Shown one piece after another: positions 1 through 10,077 of a DNA stretch of 64,000 bases. The DNA comes from Candidatus Caldilinea saccharophila (lineage in GTDB: Bacteria > Chloroflexota > Anaerolineae > Caldilineales > Caldilineaceae), in contig JADJVW010000004.1 in the NCBI GenBank assembly GCA_016710365.1, positions 1 through 64,000 on the forward strand, in the 5' to 3' direction. Each line of letters begins with the position of its first letter. Positions within the stretch are counted from its first letter, which is position 1. The notes under the pieces were generated by a model that saw nothing but the letters and a program-made list of their open reading frames with translations, was not told where the DNA came from and did no database searches. A program made the position numbers and the translations under genes.

Positions 1-3
1 CAC

Positions 4-1425
4 GTGATGCTGAGTGTGGCGGTCGTCGTGATGCTGGTGGTTGCGCTTGCCGGTGTGACATTGTTGCGCGCGGTCTTTCCCGCAACGCCAACGCCAGGGC
101 CGGCAACGCTCTCCGCGCTGGCCTCGCCTATTCCGCCAGCGACCTTGACGCCGACGCCAGCACCCACCGCCACGCCGATCGTGGCGCTGCCCGGCGAGCA
201 GTTGATCGTGATTGCGCCCTTTGTTGGCTACACCTCCAGCGACATGCAGTTCAACGTGGCCGGCCGCATCCGCGAAGCCGTGACCGATGAGCTGAAGCGC
301 GCGCAACTCGACGACGTGCACACCGTCATCTGGCCGGAGCCGATCACCGAACCAGCGCAAGCGGACGCAGTGACCGCGTCGGGCGCAGTGCTCGCCATCT
401 GGGGCGAATACGACGCGGGGCGCGTGCGCGCCAGCGTCACCGCGCCTGCGCTCGACGACACCTTCTGGGTCAATCCGGTCGATGCGCCGTCGGCGCTGCC
501 GTTGGTCATCAACCAGGATGTGCCGCGCGACGCGCGCATCTTTGCGCTTTACACGCTGGGGAGTTACTTCCGCAGCGCCGACCTTGCCTCCAAGGCGCTG
601 GCCGCGTACGAACGCGCGCTGGCGCAGTCCCCGACCGACCCGACGACGCGGGCGACGCTCCATTTCTACGTCGGGTTGTTGACGCCGCAGATGCATGGCC
701 ATGCGCCGCAGACGCTCACCCAGGCCATCGAGCATTACAGCGCAGCCCTGGCGTTGCAGCCCACGTGGGAGAACGTGCGCTACAATCGCGGCACCACCTA
801 CCTGGGCCGGGCGCTGCTCTCGCTCGACGAACGCGCCGATCTCGACGCAGCGATTGCCGACCTGAGCGTCGTCATCGAACGCAAACCTATGCGCGTCGAT
901 CCGTTGGTCAACCGGGGCATCGCCTACTACCAGCGCAACGGGGCGGGCGATCTGGAACGGGCGCGCAGCGACTTTGACCGCGTGGTCGGGTTGCAGCCGC
1001 AGAATTATCAGGGCTATTACCATCGGGCGTTGGTGCGAATTCGCAGCGGCGATACGGCGGGTTGGCAGGCGGACCTGGCGCAGACGCAGCAACTTGCGCC
1101 AACCTATGCGCCCGCCGCCAATGCCTTCTGCTGGGCGTATGGCACAGCCGGTGAGCCGCACAAGGCGTTGCCCTACTGTGACGCCGCCGTCGCGGCCGAC
1201 CCAAGCGGCGCCAGCCTGGACAGCCGCGCGCTCACGCTGGCGCAACTGGCGCGCCATGCCGAGGCCGCCGCCGACCTGCGCGCGTATCTGGATTGGGTGC
1301 GCGCTGCGTATCCGGCGTTGTATCCAAAATATCGGGGGCCGCAAGTGGAGTCGTGGATCGAACTGCTCGAACTCAACGAGAATCCTTTCACGCCGGCGCT
1401 TTTGGAATCACTGCGGAAAGGGTGA
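4..1425 (+). CDS. Membrane-anchored TPR-repeat protein (5' end may lie outside the window)
   Basis: Function not known in detail; TPR arrays usually mediate protein binding. The frame is open to the left edge, so the GTG at 4 may not be the true start. Residues 2-25 form one hydrophobic membrane segment, followed by a Pro/Thr/Ala-rich linker (about 30-60) of the kind that carries exported domains away from the membrane. Residues 65-170 form an alpha/beta domain (LIVIAPF start) resembling the TolB-like input modules found before TPRs. From about 180 to 450 there are five or six TPR-like helix pairs, for example around AYERALAQSPTDP and AIEHYSAALALQPTW. The role is inferred to be an extracytoplasmic scaffold. 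The next gene starts 4 bp after the stop. Confidence 0.7.
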   Translation: MMLSVAVVVMLVVALAGVTLLRAVFPATPTPGPATLSALASPIPPATLTPTPAPTATPIVALPGEQLIVIAPFVGYTSSDMQFNVAGRIREAVTDELKRAQLDDVHTVIWPEPITEPAQADAVTASGAVLAIWGEYDAGRVRASVTAPALDDTFWVNPVDAPSALPLVINQDVPRDARIFALYTLGSYFRSADLASKALAAYERALAQSPTDPTTRATLHFYVGLLTPQMHGHAPQTLTQAIEHYSAALALQPTWENVRYNRGTTYLGRALLSLDERADLDAAIADLSVVIERKPMRVDPLVNRGIAYYQRNGAGDLERARSDFDRVVGLQPQNYQGYYHRALVRIRSGDTAGWQADLAQTQQLAPTYAPAANAFCWAYGTAGEPHKALPYCDAAVAADPSGASLDSRALTLAQLARHAEAAADLRAYLDWVRAAYPALYPKYRGPQVESWIELLELNENPFTPALLESLRKG

Positions 1426-1429
1426 ACCG

Positions 1430-1685
1430 ATGGATTGTCGCGTGGGATGTGGCGCCTGTTGCATTGCGATCTCAATCAGCACGCCGATTCCGGGGATGCC
1501 GGACGGCAAGCCCGCCGGGCGTGCGCTGCGCACAATTGAGCGACGACAATCGCTGCCTGATCTTTGGTCAATCGACGCGGCCCGCGGCCTGCAATGCCCT
1601 GCGCCCGACCGCAGAGATGTGTGGCGCTACCTTCGAGGAGGCGATGCTCTATCTGACGTGGCTGGAAGCGGTGACGACGCCTTGA
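1430..1685 (+). CDS. YkgJ family (CxxCC) metal-binding protein, frameshifted
   Basis: A small protein of about 84 residues of the YkgJ/UPF0153 family, thought to chelate zinc or iron through a cysteine cluster. It opens with MDCRVGCGACCIAIS, the diagnostic CxxCC motif, followed by PIPGMPDGKPAG. The frame then breaks. The matching second half, VRCAQLSDDNRCLIFG and RPAACNALRPTAEMCG, is read in the next frame and ends at 1685. Removing one G from the GGG run at 1517-1519 restores KPAGVRC, exactly the family consensus, so a homopolymer error is the likely cause. All expected cysteines are present in the repaired reading. It follows the TPR gene by 4 bp. Confidence 0.8.
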
Positions 1686-1694
1686 TCTGCAATG

Positions 1695-1785
1695 ATAGAC
1701 CGCGGATTGCGCGGATCAGGCGGATATGCACGGATCGAGGCGAAAGATAAATCCGCGCCGATCCGCCGAATCCGCGTGCCATTTT
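1695..1785 (+). repeat. Dispersed palindromic repeat, family A, copy 1
   Basis: Imperfect inverted repeat built from CGCGGAT/GCGGAT words on the left arm and ATCCGC/ATCCGCG words on the right. Related copies lie at 15151-15230, 55801-55883 and 59938-60039. It fills most of the gap before kbl and ends about 15 bp before its ribosome binding site. Confidence 0.8.
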
Positions 1786-1812
1786 TCAACATCTTTACAA
1801 AAAGGAGCCCTG

Positions 1813-2993
1813 ATGAGCAACGATGCTTTGGCCTGGATCGAAACTGAGCTTGCCGAGTTAACCGCGTCTGGACTGCGCGCTTCCATCCGCACGATCGACT
1901 CGTCGATGGATGGCTGGGTGACTATCGATGGACGCCGCGTGCTCAATTTCTGCGCCAACAATTATTTGGGATTGGCCAACCACCCACGGCTGCGCGAGGC
2001 GGCCAAACGCGCCATCGACCAATATGGCATCGGGCCAGGCGCGGTGCGCACCATCGCCGGCACGATGACGCTGCATCTCGAACTGGAGCGCAGGCTGGCG
2101 GAGTTTAAACATGCCGAAGCGTGCATCACGTTTCAGAGCGGCTTTACAGCCAACCTGGCCACCGTGCCGGCGTTGATGGGCGACGGCGACCTGATCTTTT
2201 CCGACGAACTCAACCACGCCAGCATCATCGATGCGTGCCGGCTGAGCAAGGCGCGCACCATCCGCTACGCCCACAACGACATCGACGATCTGCGCCGCAA
2301 ACTGGCCGGATCGCCACAGTTCCGGCGCCGGCTCATCATCAGCGACGGCGTCTTCAGCATGGACGGCGACATTGCCCCGCTCGACAAGTTGTGCGAAGTG
2401 GCGGAGGCGCACAGTGCGCTCCTGATGGTGGACGACGCGCACGGCGAGGGTGTGCTGGGCAAGGGTGGGCGCGGCATCGTCGATCACTTTGGGCTGCATG
2501 GTCGCGTCGACATCGAGGTAGGGACGCTGAGCAAGGCATTCGGCGTCGTCGGCGGGCTGGTGGCAGGCAAGCAACCGCTCATCGATTGGCTGCGCCAACG
2601 TGGCCGCCCCTTCCTTTTTTCGAGCGCCATGACCGTGCCCGACGTGGCCGCGTGCATCGAGGCTGTGAACATCTTGCAGGAATCGGACGAGCTGGTCACA
2701 CAGTTGTGGGAGAACGCTCGCATCCTGCGCGCCGGGATGCAGACGCTGGGCTTCGACACCGGCCACAGCCAGACGCCGATCGTGCCGCTCATGCTGGGCG
2801 ATGCGTCGCTGGCGCAGCAGTTCAGCCGCAAACTCTTCGAGCAGGGACTCTTTGCGATGGCAATCGGTTTCCCGACGGTGGCGATGGGCAAGGCGCGCAT
2901 CCGTGTGATGAACTCGGCCGCGCACAGCCAGGCCGATCTCGAACAGGCGCTGGATATTTTTGAGGCGGTTGGCAAAGAACTGAAGGTGATCTG

Positions 2994-2994
<1 letters not shown>
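1813..2994 (+). CDS. kbl: 2-amino-3-ketobutyrate CoA ligase (glycine C-acetyltransferase)
   Basis: A PLP enzyme of the alpha-oxoamine synthase family that cleaves 2-amino-3-ketobutyrate with CoA to glycine and acetyl-CoA, the second step of threonine breakdown. 393 residues, the usual length. The PLP lysine is K241 in GTLSKAFG; DELNHASIIDACRLS and VDDAHGEGVLG are the family signatures for cofactor and substrate binding. The start at 1813 is chosen because AAAGGAG lies just upstream and MSNDAL matches the family N-terminus; an in-frame ATG at 1726 would add 29 unrelated residues that overlap the palindromic repeat. The stop overlaps the start of tdh by one base (TGATG), so the two are translationally coupled. 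Confidence 0.95.
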
Positions 2995-4010
<1,016 letters not shown>

Positions 4011-4035
4011 CCTGCTGCCCTATCTTCGTCTGTGA

Positions 4036-4064
4036 TTGCGGAATTAGACCAGGCGTTCTATAAT
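4036..4064 (+). promoter_or_regulatory. Sigma-70 type promoter for the SfiI-like R-M genes
   Basis: TTGCGG at 4036-4041, a 17-bp spacer and a consensus TATAAT at 4059-4064. Transcription would begin near 4071, giving a leader of about 36 nt before the methyltransferase ATG at 4107. Confidence 0.6.
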
Positions 4065-4106
4065 TTACATGCGCTTTATCGGCCGTCAGCAACGTAAGGA
4101 CACTTC

Positions 4107-5185
4107 ATGGAAGAACACCATGCCAGCCATTTCACTATTGAGCGGCTGCCAAAAGATTTACAAGATACATTCCGCACGCTTTACAGCAATGGCCATGAGT
4201 CATCAAATTTTTTGCAGCCAGGCGCCATTCACTGTGGCGGCGTCATCGACTTGCTGCCAAAAATTGCCCCCAACAGTGTTGCGCTGAGTATCTGGTCGCC
4301 TCCCTACTTTGTCGGCAAAGAATACGAAGCGAATTTGACCTTCGATGATTGGCAGAAGCTGCTACAGTCAGCCATTGCCCTTCACTATCCGATCATTGCC
4401 CCTGGCGGGTTCTTGGTCATCAACATTGCCGATATTCTTGTGTTTCGCGATCCAGAAATGCCGCGTGTCCAGGCGGATGTGGTGCGGCGCAAGCGATCAC
4501 CGGTGACGCGTGGGGATGTATTGCGCGCCATGGCCGAACATCCAGAGTATGGCCAGGCGTCGATTGGCGAACTTTGGGTTGCAGCGAGCAGACTGTGGAT
4601 CGACGGCTGCATGGCAATAACATTCGGGGGGGTAAATACGAAGCGCAGACGCGTGTGAAGATCGTGGGCGGGCTGATGGAAGAATGGGCCTTGCAGGCAG
4701 GTTTTTATCCGTACGATCGTCGTATTTGGGTCAAGGATGCGGCTTGGGAGAATTCGCGTTGGGCAAGTCTCTCCTATCGTTCCGTCGATGAATTCGAGTA
4801 CTTGTACTTTTTCTGGAAGCCAGGCATTACGAAATATGATCGGGAGCGTTTGAGTGCGGATGAGTGGCGTAATTGGGGATCGCGAGGCGTCTGGACATTT
4901 CCTTCTGTGCGCGCCAACGACGACCATGAAGCCAAATTTCCACTGGAGTTGCCGCTGCGCGTGATTCGGTTGCTCACCGATCCAGGCGAGCTTGTGCTCG
5001 ATTGCTTTATGGGCAGTGGCACTACGGCATTGGCTGCAATTCAAACCGGGCGGCAGTTTATCGGTATTGAACTTCAGGAGAAATATGTCGCCCTGGCGCG
5101 TCGGGCCATCGAGCGGGGTGTACAAATCAAGCTGCTTGCTGAATCGGATTCCGATATCTATGCTGATCGACCCGCATCAACTTAA
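4107..5185 (+). CDS. DNA methyltransferase (N4-cytosine/N6-adenine, beta-class order), frameshifted; likely partner of the SfiI-like enzyme
   Basis: Modifies DNA to protect it from the restriction enzyme encoded next. The catalytic motif IV SPPY is at about residue 71 and the AdoMet motif DCFMGSGTT lies near the C-terminus, the permuted order of beta-class amino-methyltransferases; SPPY fits N4-cytosine methylation best. Between them, RRIWVKDAAWENSRW and WGSRGVW are conserved in this family. The first frame ends at 4658; the second runs 4349-5185. The sequences join at about 4609-4612, where one added base gives CNGNNIRGGKYE, the family sequence. The gene has its own promoter and its end overlaps the endonuclease start by 26 bp. 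Repaired length is about 360 residues. Confidence 0.85.
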
Positions 5186-5873
5186 CCAGAATCTTGAGCG
5201 CCTGGAAGAAATCGAACGCGCCTCGCTGCGCTTAGTAGTCCAGGCATTATACGACTATCGTGACATGGCGCAGAAGATTTTTCGCGCTGAAAACGATCAG
5301 GTTGCCGATATCGGGGAAGATGTTACGCGCGAGGCGCTTGACCGGTTGGGTATGTCACGGATCGATCAGCGCCTGTTTGGCAAAATGGATTACAAACGCG
5401 CCTGCTATCTGTTTCACCCAGATTATGCGGTCAAACAGGCGCTGTTTGTTGATTCAAAGGCGGAAGATGTGAGGGGGCGCAGCACGGCAACACTGCAGAT
5501 ATCCCAGATTTCAATGACGGTGCGGCAGATGAGATCACGCGTTGCCGTCGAAGAACCTGGACGTTTGCCCCTCGTCGTCGAGTTGCATGGCTCGACCTAC
5601 CTGACCACCACTATTTTTGTTAAATACAACTATCGTGACGTGCAGGGAATGCGCGATCTGGTTGACATCACCGTTGCTGCACTACCCAACGGCATGTTAC
5701 AACAACGCTACAACCCAACTGACTTGGACACGATATGGCTTGCAGGCCGCAATGCTCCTTCCTTAAAAGAAGAGTTCCGTGTTCGGCTCAGTTTTGCCCG
5801 ATTGCAGACAAAAGCATCCTGGCGCGTGCAACGCATCCCCATGCCGCCGGGCGAGGTATCATGGGCCGGTTGA
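5160..5873 (+). CDS. SfiI-like type II restriction endonuclease
   Basis: 237 residues that I recognise as a homologue of SfiI, the tetrameric enzyme that cuts GGCCNNNNNGGCC. Matching blocks in order are LRLVVQALYDY, DYKR (D77), VDSKAE (D98, K100), LQISQISM, TTTIFVKYNYR, LPNGMLQQRYNP and a WRVQ block near the end. D77, D98 and K100 sit where SfiI has its PD-(D/E)XK residues D79, D100 and K102, so activity is expected. SfiI is a little longer at the C-terminus. The start at 5160 overlaps the methyltransferase gene. The pairing with a methyltransferase supports a complete type II system. The target sequence is inferred from homology only and could differ. Confidence 0.9.
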   Translation: MLIDPHQLNQNLERLEEIERASLRLVVQALYDYRDMAQKIFRAENDQVADIGEDVTREALDRLGMSRIDQRLFGKMDYKRACYLFHPDYAVKQALFVDSKAEDVRGRSTATLQISQISMTVRQMRSRVAVEEPGRLPLVVELHGSTYLTTTIFVKYNYRDVQGMRDLVDITVAALPNGMLQQRYNPTDLDTIWLAGRNAPSLKEEFRVRLSFARLQTKASWRVQRIPMPPGEVSWAG

Positions 5874-5894
5874 GACGCTACATCGAACATTTCC

Positions 5895-6461
5895 TCAGAT
5901 CTTTCTGACCGCATCCCCAGTGCGAATCGTCCCCCCTTGCACCACTTTGGCGTTGACGCCGCGCAGATGCAGCGCCTTGCCCTCCGGCGAGTTGACGAAC
6001 TTTACGGCGTCTGTCCCAAAGCGGGCCGCAAACTTCTTGCAGCCGGTGTGTGGCTGGTCGGTCACCTCGACCACTGCCGCGCCGATTGCCAGCCGCGTGC
6101 CCGGCGGCAGGTTCTCCTCGCTCAGATCCAGGTCGACGTAAAGTTGATCACCTGCCAGCGGCCAGCGCGCTTTGTCCTGCGCCAGGAGGGCAATGAGGCG
6201 GGTATTGATGAGGTTCAACTGCATGTCAGGATGGGAGGAGCGATCCGGCATGTGCGAACTGCCGCGCGCCTGCCACGTATCACCGACCAGTCCGGCGCGC
6301 AGGTCCAGCTCGCCTTCCTCCAGCACCTCACGGCTACCAACGGCCGGCCGCCGCACGATCAGCTCCAGCACGCCGGCGTCGTGCGGCGCCTGGCGGGTGT
6401 AGTCCAGTCCGGCTTCCAGTTCTGCGGTTGTCAAATGCCGGATATCTGTTGCTGTCTCCAT
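5895..6461 (-). CDS. MOSC domain protein
   Basis: 188 residues with a MOSC (molybdenum cofactor sulfurase C-terminal) domain, a beta-barrel that handles sulfur or molybdenum cofactor through one cysteine. The key segment is QPHTGCKKFAARFG, with the conserved cysteine; NLINTRLIALL, GDQLYVDLDLSEENLPPG and VVQGGTIRTGDAV complete the domain. It has no partner domain, as in YiiM/YuaD-type free-standing proteins. The start follows the serine dehydratase stop by 12 bp, so it is probably the last gene of a deoR-sdaA-MOSC operon. The substrate cannot be read from sequence. Confidence 0.85.
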   Translation of the reverse strand: METATDIRHLTTAELEAGLDYTRQAPHDAGVLELIVRRPAVGSREVLEEGELDLRAGLVGDTWQARGSSHMPDRSSHPDMQLNLINTRLIALLAQDKARWPLAGDQLYVDLDLSEENLPPGTRLAIGAAVVEVTDQPHTGCKKFAARFGTDAVKFVNSPEGKALHLRGVNAKVVQGGTIRTGDAVRKI

Positions 6462-6473
6462 TTTTGCTTTCCT

Positions 6474-7850
<1,377 letters not shown>

Positions 7851-7880
7851 GCCAAGCACTCTCTTTCTCTGTCTACCCGG

Positions 7881-8658
7881 TCAGGCAAGATGAACGTCGA
7901 TGCCGAGGTTGCGCAGCGCATCGACAAATGGGGGCGGCGCGTCCGTGTCGGTCACTAACACGTTCACTTCGCTGAGTGGCACGACGCGCGCCAGCGAACG
8001 CACGCCAAACTTGCTGCTGTCCAGCAGCAAGATCACCTGGTCGGCGCTGGCCGCCATCGCCCGCTTGACTTGGATTTCGAGCAGGCTGACATCGGTGATG
8101 CCTTCGGTGAGCGTAAGGCCGGTGGCGCCCAGGAAACAGGTGGAAGCGTTGATGTCGTGGAAATACTGCTCCGCCTGCGGCCCGACGAAAGTAAATGCCA
8201 CGGGGCGCAACATCCCGCCGCAGCAGTAGACGCTGACATTTGGCACCAGACGCACCAATTCATTCATCGTGCCCAGCCCGTTGCCGATCACGGTGAGATG
8301 CTGGTAGACGGTGAGATACTTTACCATGGCGGCCACTGTCGTGCCGGCCTCCATAAACAAGATGTCACCATCTTTGGCAAAATGCTCGACTGCATAGCGT
8401 GCGATGCGCTCTTTCGCCGTGGGGTTGAGGACGCGCTTGCTGTCGTAAAGCGGTTCAGCATCATCGCGACGTTCGAGCCTAGCCGCGCCGCCGCGTACAC
8501 GGCGCACGCGACCCGCCTCTTCAAGGGTGGTCAGGTCACGCCACACGGTCATCAGTGAGACGCTAAACCGATCCCAACTCATCAGCCGTAGCCGCCGCAT
8601 GTTCGTGCACGTAGGCGGCGATCTGATCTCTGCGTAATTCGGCGGGCAGTTTCTGCAT
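7881..8658 (-). CDS. DeoR family transcriptional regulator, frameshifted in the HTH
   Basis: A sugar-responsive repressor of the DeoR/GlpR type, about 258 residues when repaired. The helix-turn-helix is split between frames: MQKLPAELRRDQIAAYV and ADEL in one, FSVSLMTVWRDLTTLE in the other. Removing one base from the CCC run at 8573-8575 gives ADELDRFSVSLMTVWRDL, a textbook DeoR helix pair. The sensor domain (FMEAGTTVAAM, CFLGATGL, LLDSSKFG) is intact. The start at 8658 is chosen for GGAG 6 bp upstream. It is divergent from the sugar cluster starting at 9067 and is its most likely regulator, with a phosphosugar as effector. Confidence 0.88.
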
Positions 8659-8710
8659 GATGAACTCCGCGACTCTGGTCATAAGTTGTTTTACAGGCTG
8701 CTTGAAGAGT

Positions 8711-8815
8711 AACCACCAAGATGCCAAGAACACAAAGCTGCACAAAGAAGGACTGTCAGATAATGTCTGCGCGCTATCTTCGCGCCCCTTTGTGTTCTTT
8801 GTGACTTCGCGGTTG
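8711..8815 (+). repeat. Dispersed hairpin repeat, family B, copy 1
   Basis: Long imperfect inverted repeat of AACCACCAAG/ACACAAAG words on the left and CTTTGTGTTCTTTGTG on the right. Related copies occur at 32151-32220, 36991-37041, 38224-38285, 38892-38920 and 63298-63375. It lies in the divergent region between the DeoR gene and the sugar cluster. The rest of 8659-9066 is AT-rich and holds the promoter at 8976-9004. Confidence 0.7.
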
Positions 8816-8975
8816 GACTTTTAATTAGTTATCAAGATATAACACCAAGCATAGAGTTGTCAACCGCAAGTCTGCGAAATAAAGCCGATGAAGCGCATCA
8901 CAAGCACGCTGGAGTGGGAATGTTTCACTGGGATGCGTTATGAATTGATAATTTTTGCTATATTATCTGGAGGCG

Positions 8976-9004
8976 TTGACAAGTGTTGTTGTGATTGGTA
9001 TGAT
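8976..9004 (+). promoter_or_regulatory. Strong sigma-70 promoter of the sugar cluster
   Basis: Consensus TTGACA at 8976-8981, a 17-bp spacer and TATGAT at 8999-9004. Transcription would begin near 9011. This rules out the in-frame TTG at 9004 as a start for the first gene and points to the ATG at 9067. The neighbouring DeoR regulator would be expected to bind near here, but I could not identify its operator. Confidence 0.7.
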
Positions 9005-9066
9005 TGCTGTGTACAACTTTACAAATAACTCAATATCTTTATGCGAACAGAGAGCTGTGGCAACCC

Positions 9067-9663
9067 ATGGGTATTCCGATTGCACCCGTTTTTGAAGACA
9101 CTCTGGCATTTGATCCGGTCACGGCCGTGATTCAGGGGCGTCTCCCTATCGAGCGCTATCTGGCTGATGTTCACGCCGTCTTTGCCGATCAAGCGGCGTG
9201 CAAACAGATGCTTGCTAAAAACCCGCTTCTCTACAGCGTGACCCAAATTGAAGATCATGACGGCGCCGGGCAGATTCACTACGGGCTGGGCATGCTGATG
9301 CCAGGCAAGGTGGGCCAGGAGTATTTCATGACCAAGGGCCATCTTCACGCCTGGCGCCCCGCGGCCGAAGTCTACATCGGCGTGCGCGGGCGCGGCGTGA
9401 TGTTGCTGGAGGACGAGCAGAGCGGCGTATGTCGCGCCGCGCCGCTCGAAGCCAATCGCACCGTTTATGTGCCGGGACACACCGCGCACCGCACGATCAA
9501 TGTGGGCGACGAGCCGCTGGTCTACTGGGGGATTCTCTCCAGCGAGGCCGGTCATGATTACGGCGCGGTCGCCGCACGCAATTTTCGGCTGGTGGTGGTG
9601 GAAAAGGCAGGCAAGCCGATGGTGATGGAACGTTCCGACTTTTTACACGAGCTAGAAGGATAG
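9067..9663 (+). CDS. Cupin-type glucose-6-phosphate isomerase
   Basis: Interconverts glucose-6-phosphate and fructose-6-phosphate. This is the metal-dependent cupin enzyme best known from Pyrococcus and Thermococcus, not the usual PGI fold. 198 residues, close to the 189 of the archaeal enzyme. The diagnostic block is GKVGQEYFMTKGHLHAW, with the two metal-binding histidines, then EVYIGVRGRGVMLLE, YVPGHTAHRTINVGDEPL (third histidine) and AGHDYG. The start at 9067 is chosen because the promoter -10 box overlaps the only longer start, and MGIPIAPVFED aligns with the family N-terminus. First gene of the sugar cluster; the next gene starts 19 bp downstream. Confidence 0.9.
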   Translation: MGIPIAPVFEDTLAFDPVTAVIQGRLPIERYLADVHAVFADQAACKQMLAKNPLLYSVTQIEDHDGAGQIHYGLGMLMPGKVGQEYFMTKGHLHAWRPAAEVYIGVRGRGVMLLEDEQSGVCRAAPLEANRTVYVPGHTAHRTINVGDEPLVYWGILSSEAGHDYGAVAARNFRLVVVEKAGKPMVMERSDFLHELEG

Positions 9664-9682
9664 CGCCAGAAGGACAGCCGAG

Positions 9683-10075
9683 ATGACCAACTATGTGACC
9701 AAGCCGATCCCCGCTGAAAAGCCCACGGTCGATTTCATCAGCCGCCCCTGGGGATCGTTCAAACAATATGCTTTCAACGAAGACGTCACCGTCAGTCTGA
9801 TGACCGTTAAAGCGGGCGCGCGCCTCAGCTTGCAATCACACACGGCGCGCGCCGAGCTGTGGGTCATTCTCGACGACGGCTGCGAGGTGCAGGTGGGCGA
9901 AGAGATTCTGCACCCGAGCGCCGGCGACGAAATCTGGATCCCGGCCAACACCAAACATCGCCTTGCCAGTCGCGGCCCAGATGCGCGCGTGTTGGAGGTC
10001 GCCTTTGGCAACTGGCAGCAGGCCGACATCACCCGCTATGAAGACGACTTCAGCCGTCCAGACCAGGGAGAATAA
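9683..10075 (+). CDS. Cupin protein, type II mannose-6-phosphate isomerase-like
   Basis: 130 residues forming a single cupin barrel like the C-terminal isomerase domain of ManC/AlgA. RPWGSFKQY at the N-terminus, RLSLQSHTARAELWVIL with the metal-binding His/Glu set, GDEIWIPANTKHRLAS and a C-terminal EDDFSR (the usual ending is EDDYGR) are all type II PMI features. Likely reaction: mannose-6-phosphate to fructose-6-phosphate, or a related aldose-phosphate isomerisation. It lies between a cupin glucose-6-phosphate isomerase and a large class I PMI-like protein, so three sugar-phosphate isomerase-like genes stand in a row. The next gene starts 2 bp after its stop. Confidence 0.85.
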   Translation: MTNYVTKPIPAEKPTVDFISRPWGSFKQYAFNEDVTVSLMTVKAGARLSLQSHTARAELWVILDDGCEVQVGEEILHPSAGDEIWIPANTKHRLASRGPDARVLEVAFGNWQQADITRYEDDFSRPDQGE

Positions 10076-10077
10076 GC

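Noticed and set aside
1858..2925. Long minus-strand frame opposite kbl, and many similar antisense frames elsewhere
   Set aside because: They are shadows caused by high GC codon bias; the plus-strand products are clear enzyme families.
5160..5873. Longer start at 4992 for the SfiI-like enzyme
   Set aside because: The first 56 residues would be a frame-shifted reading of the methyltransferase end; similarity to SfiI begins just after the ATG at 5160.
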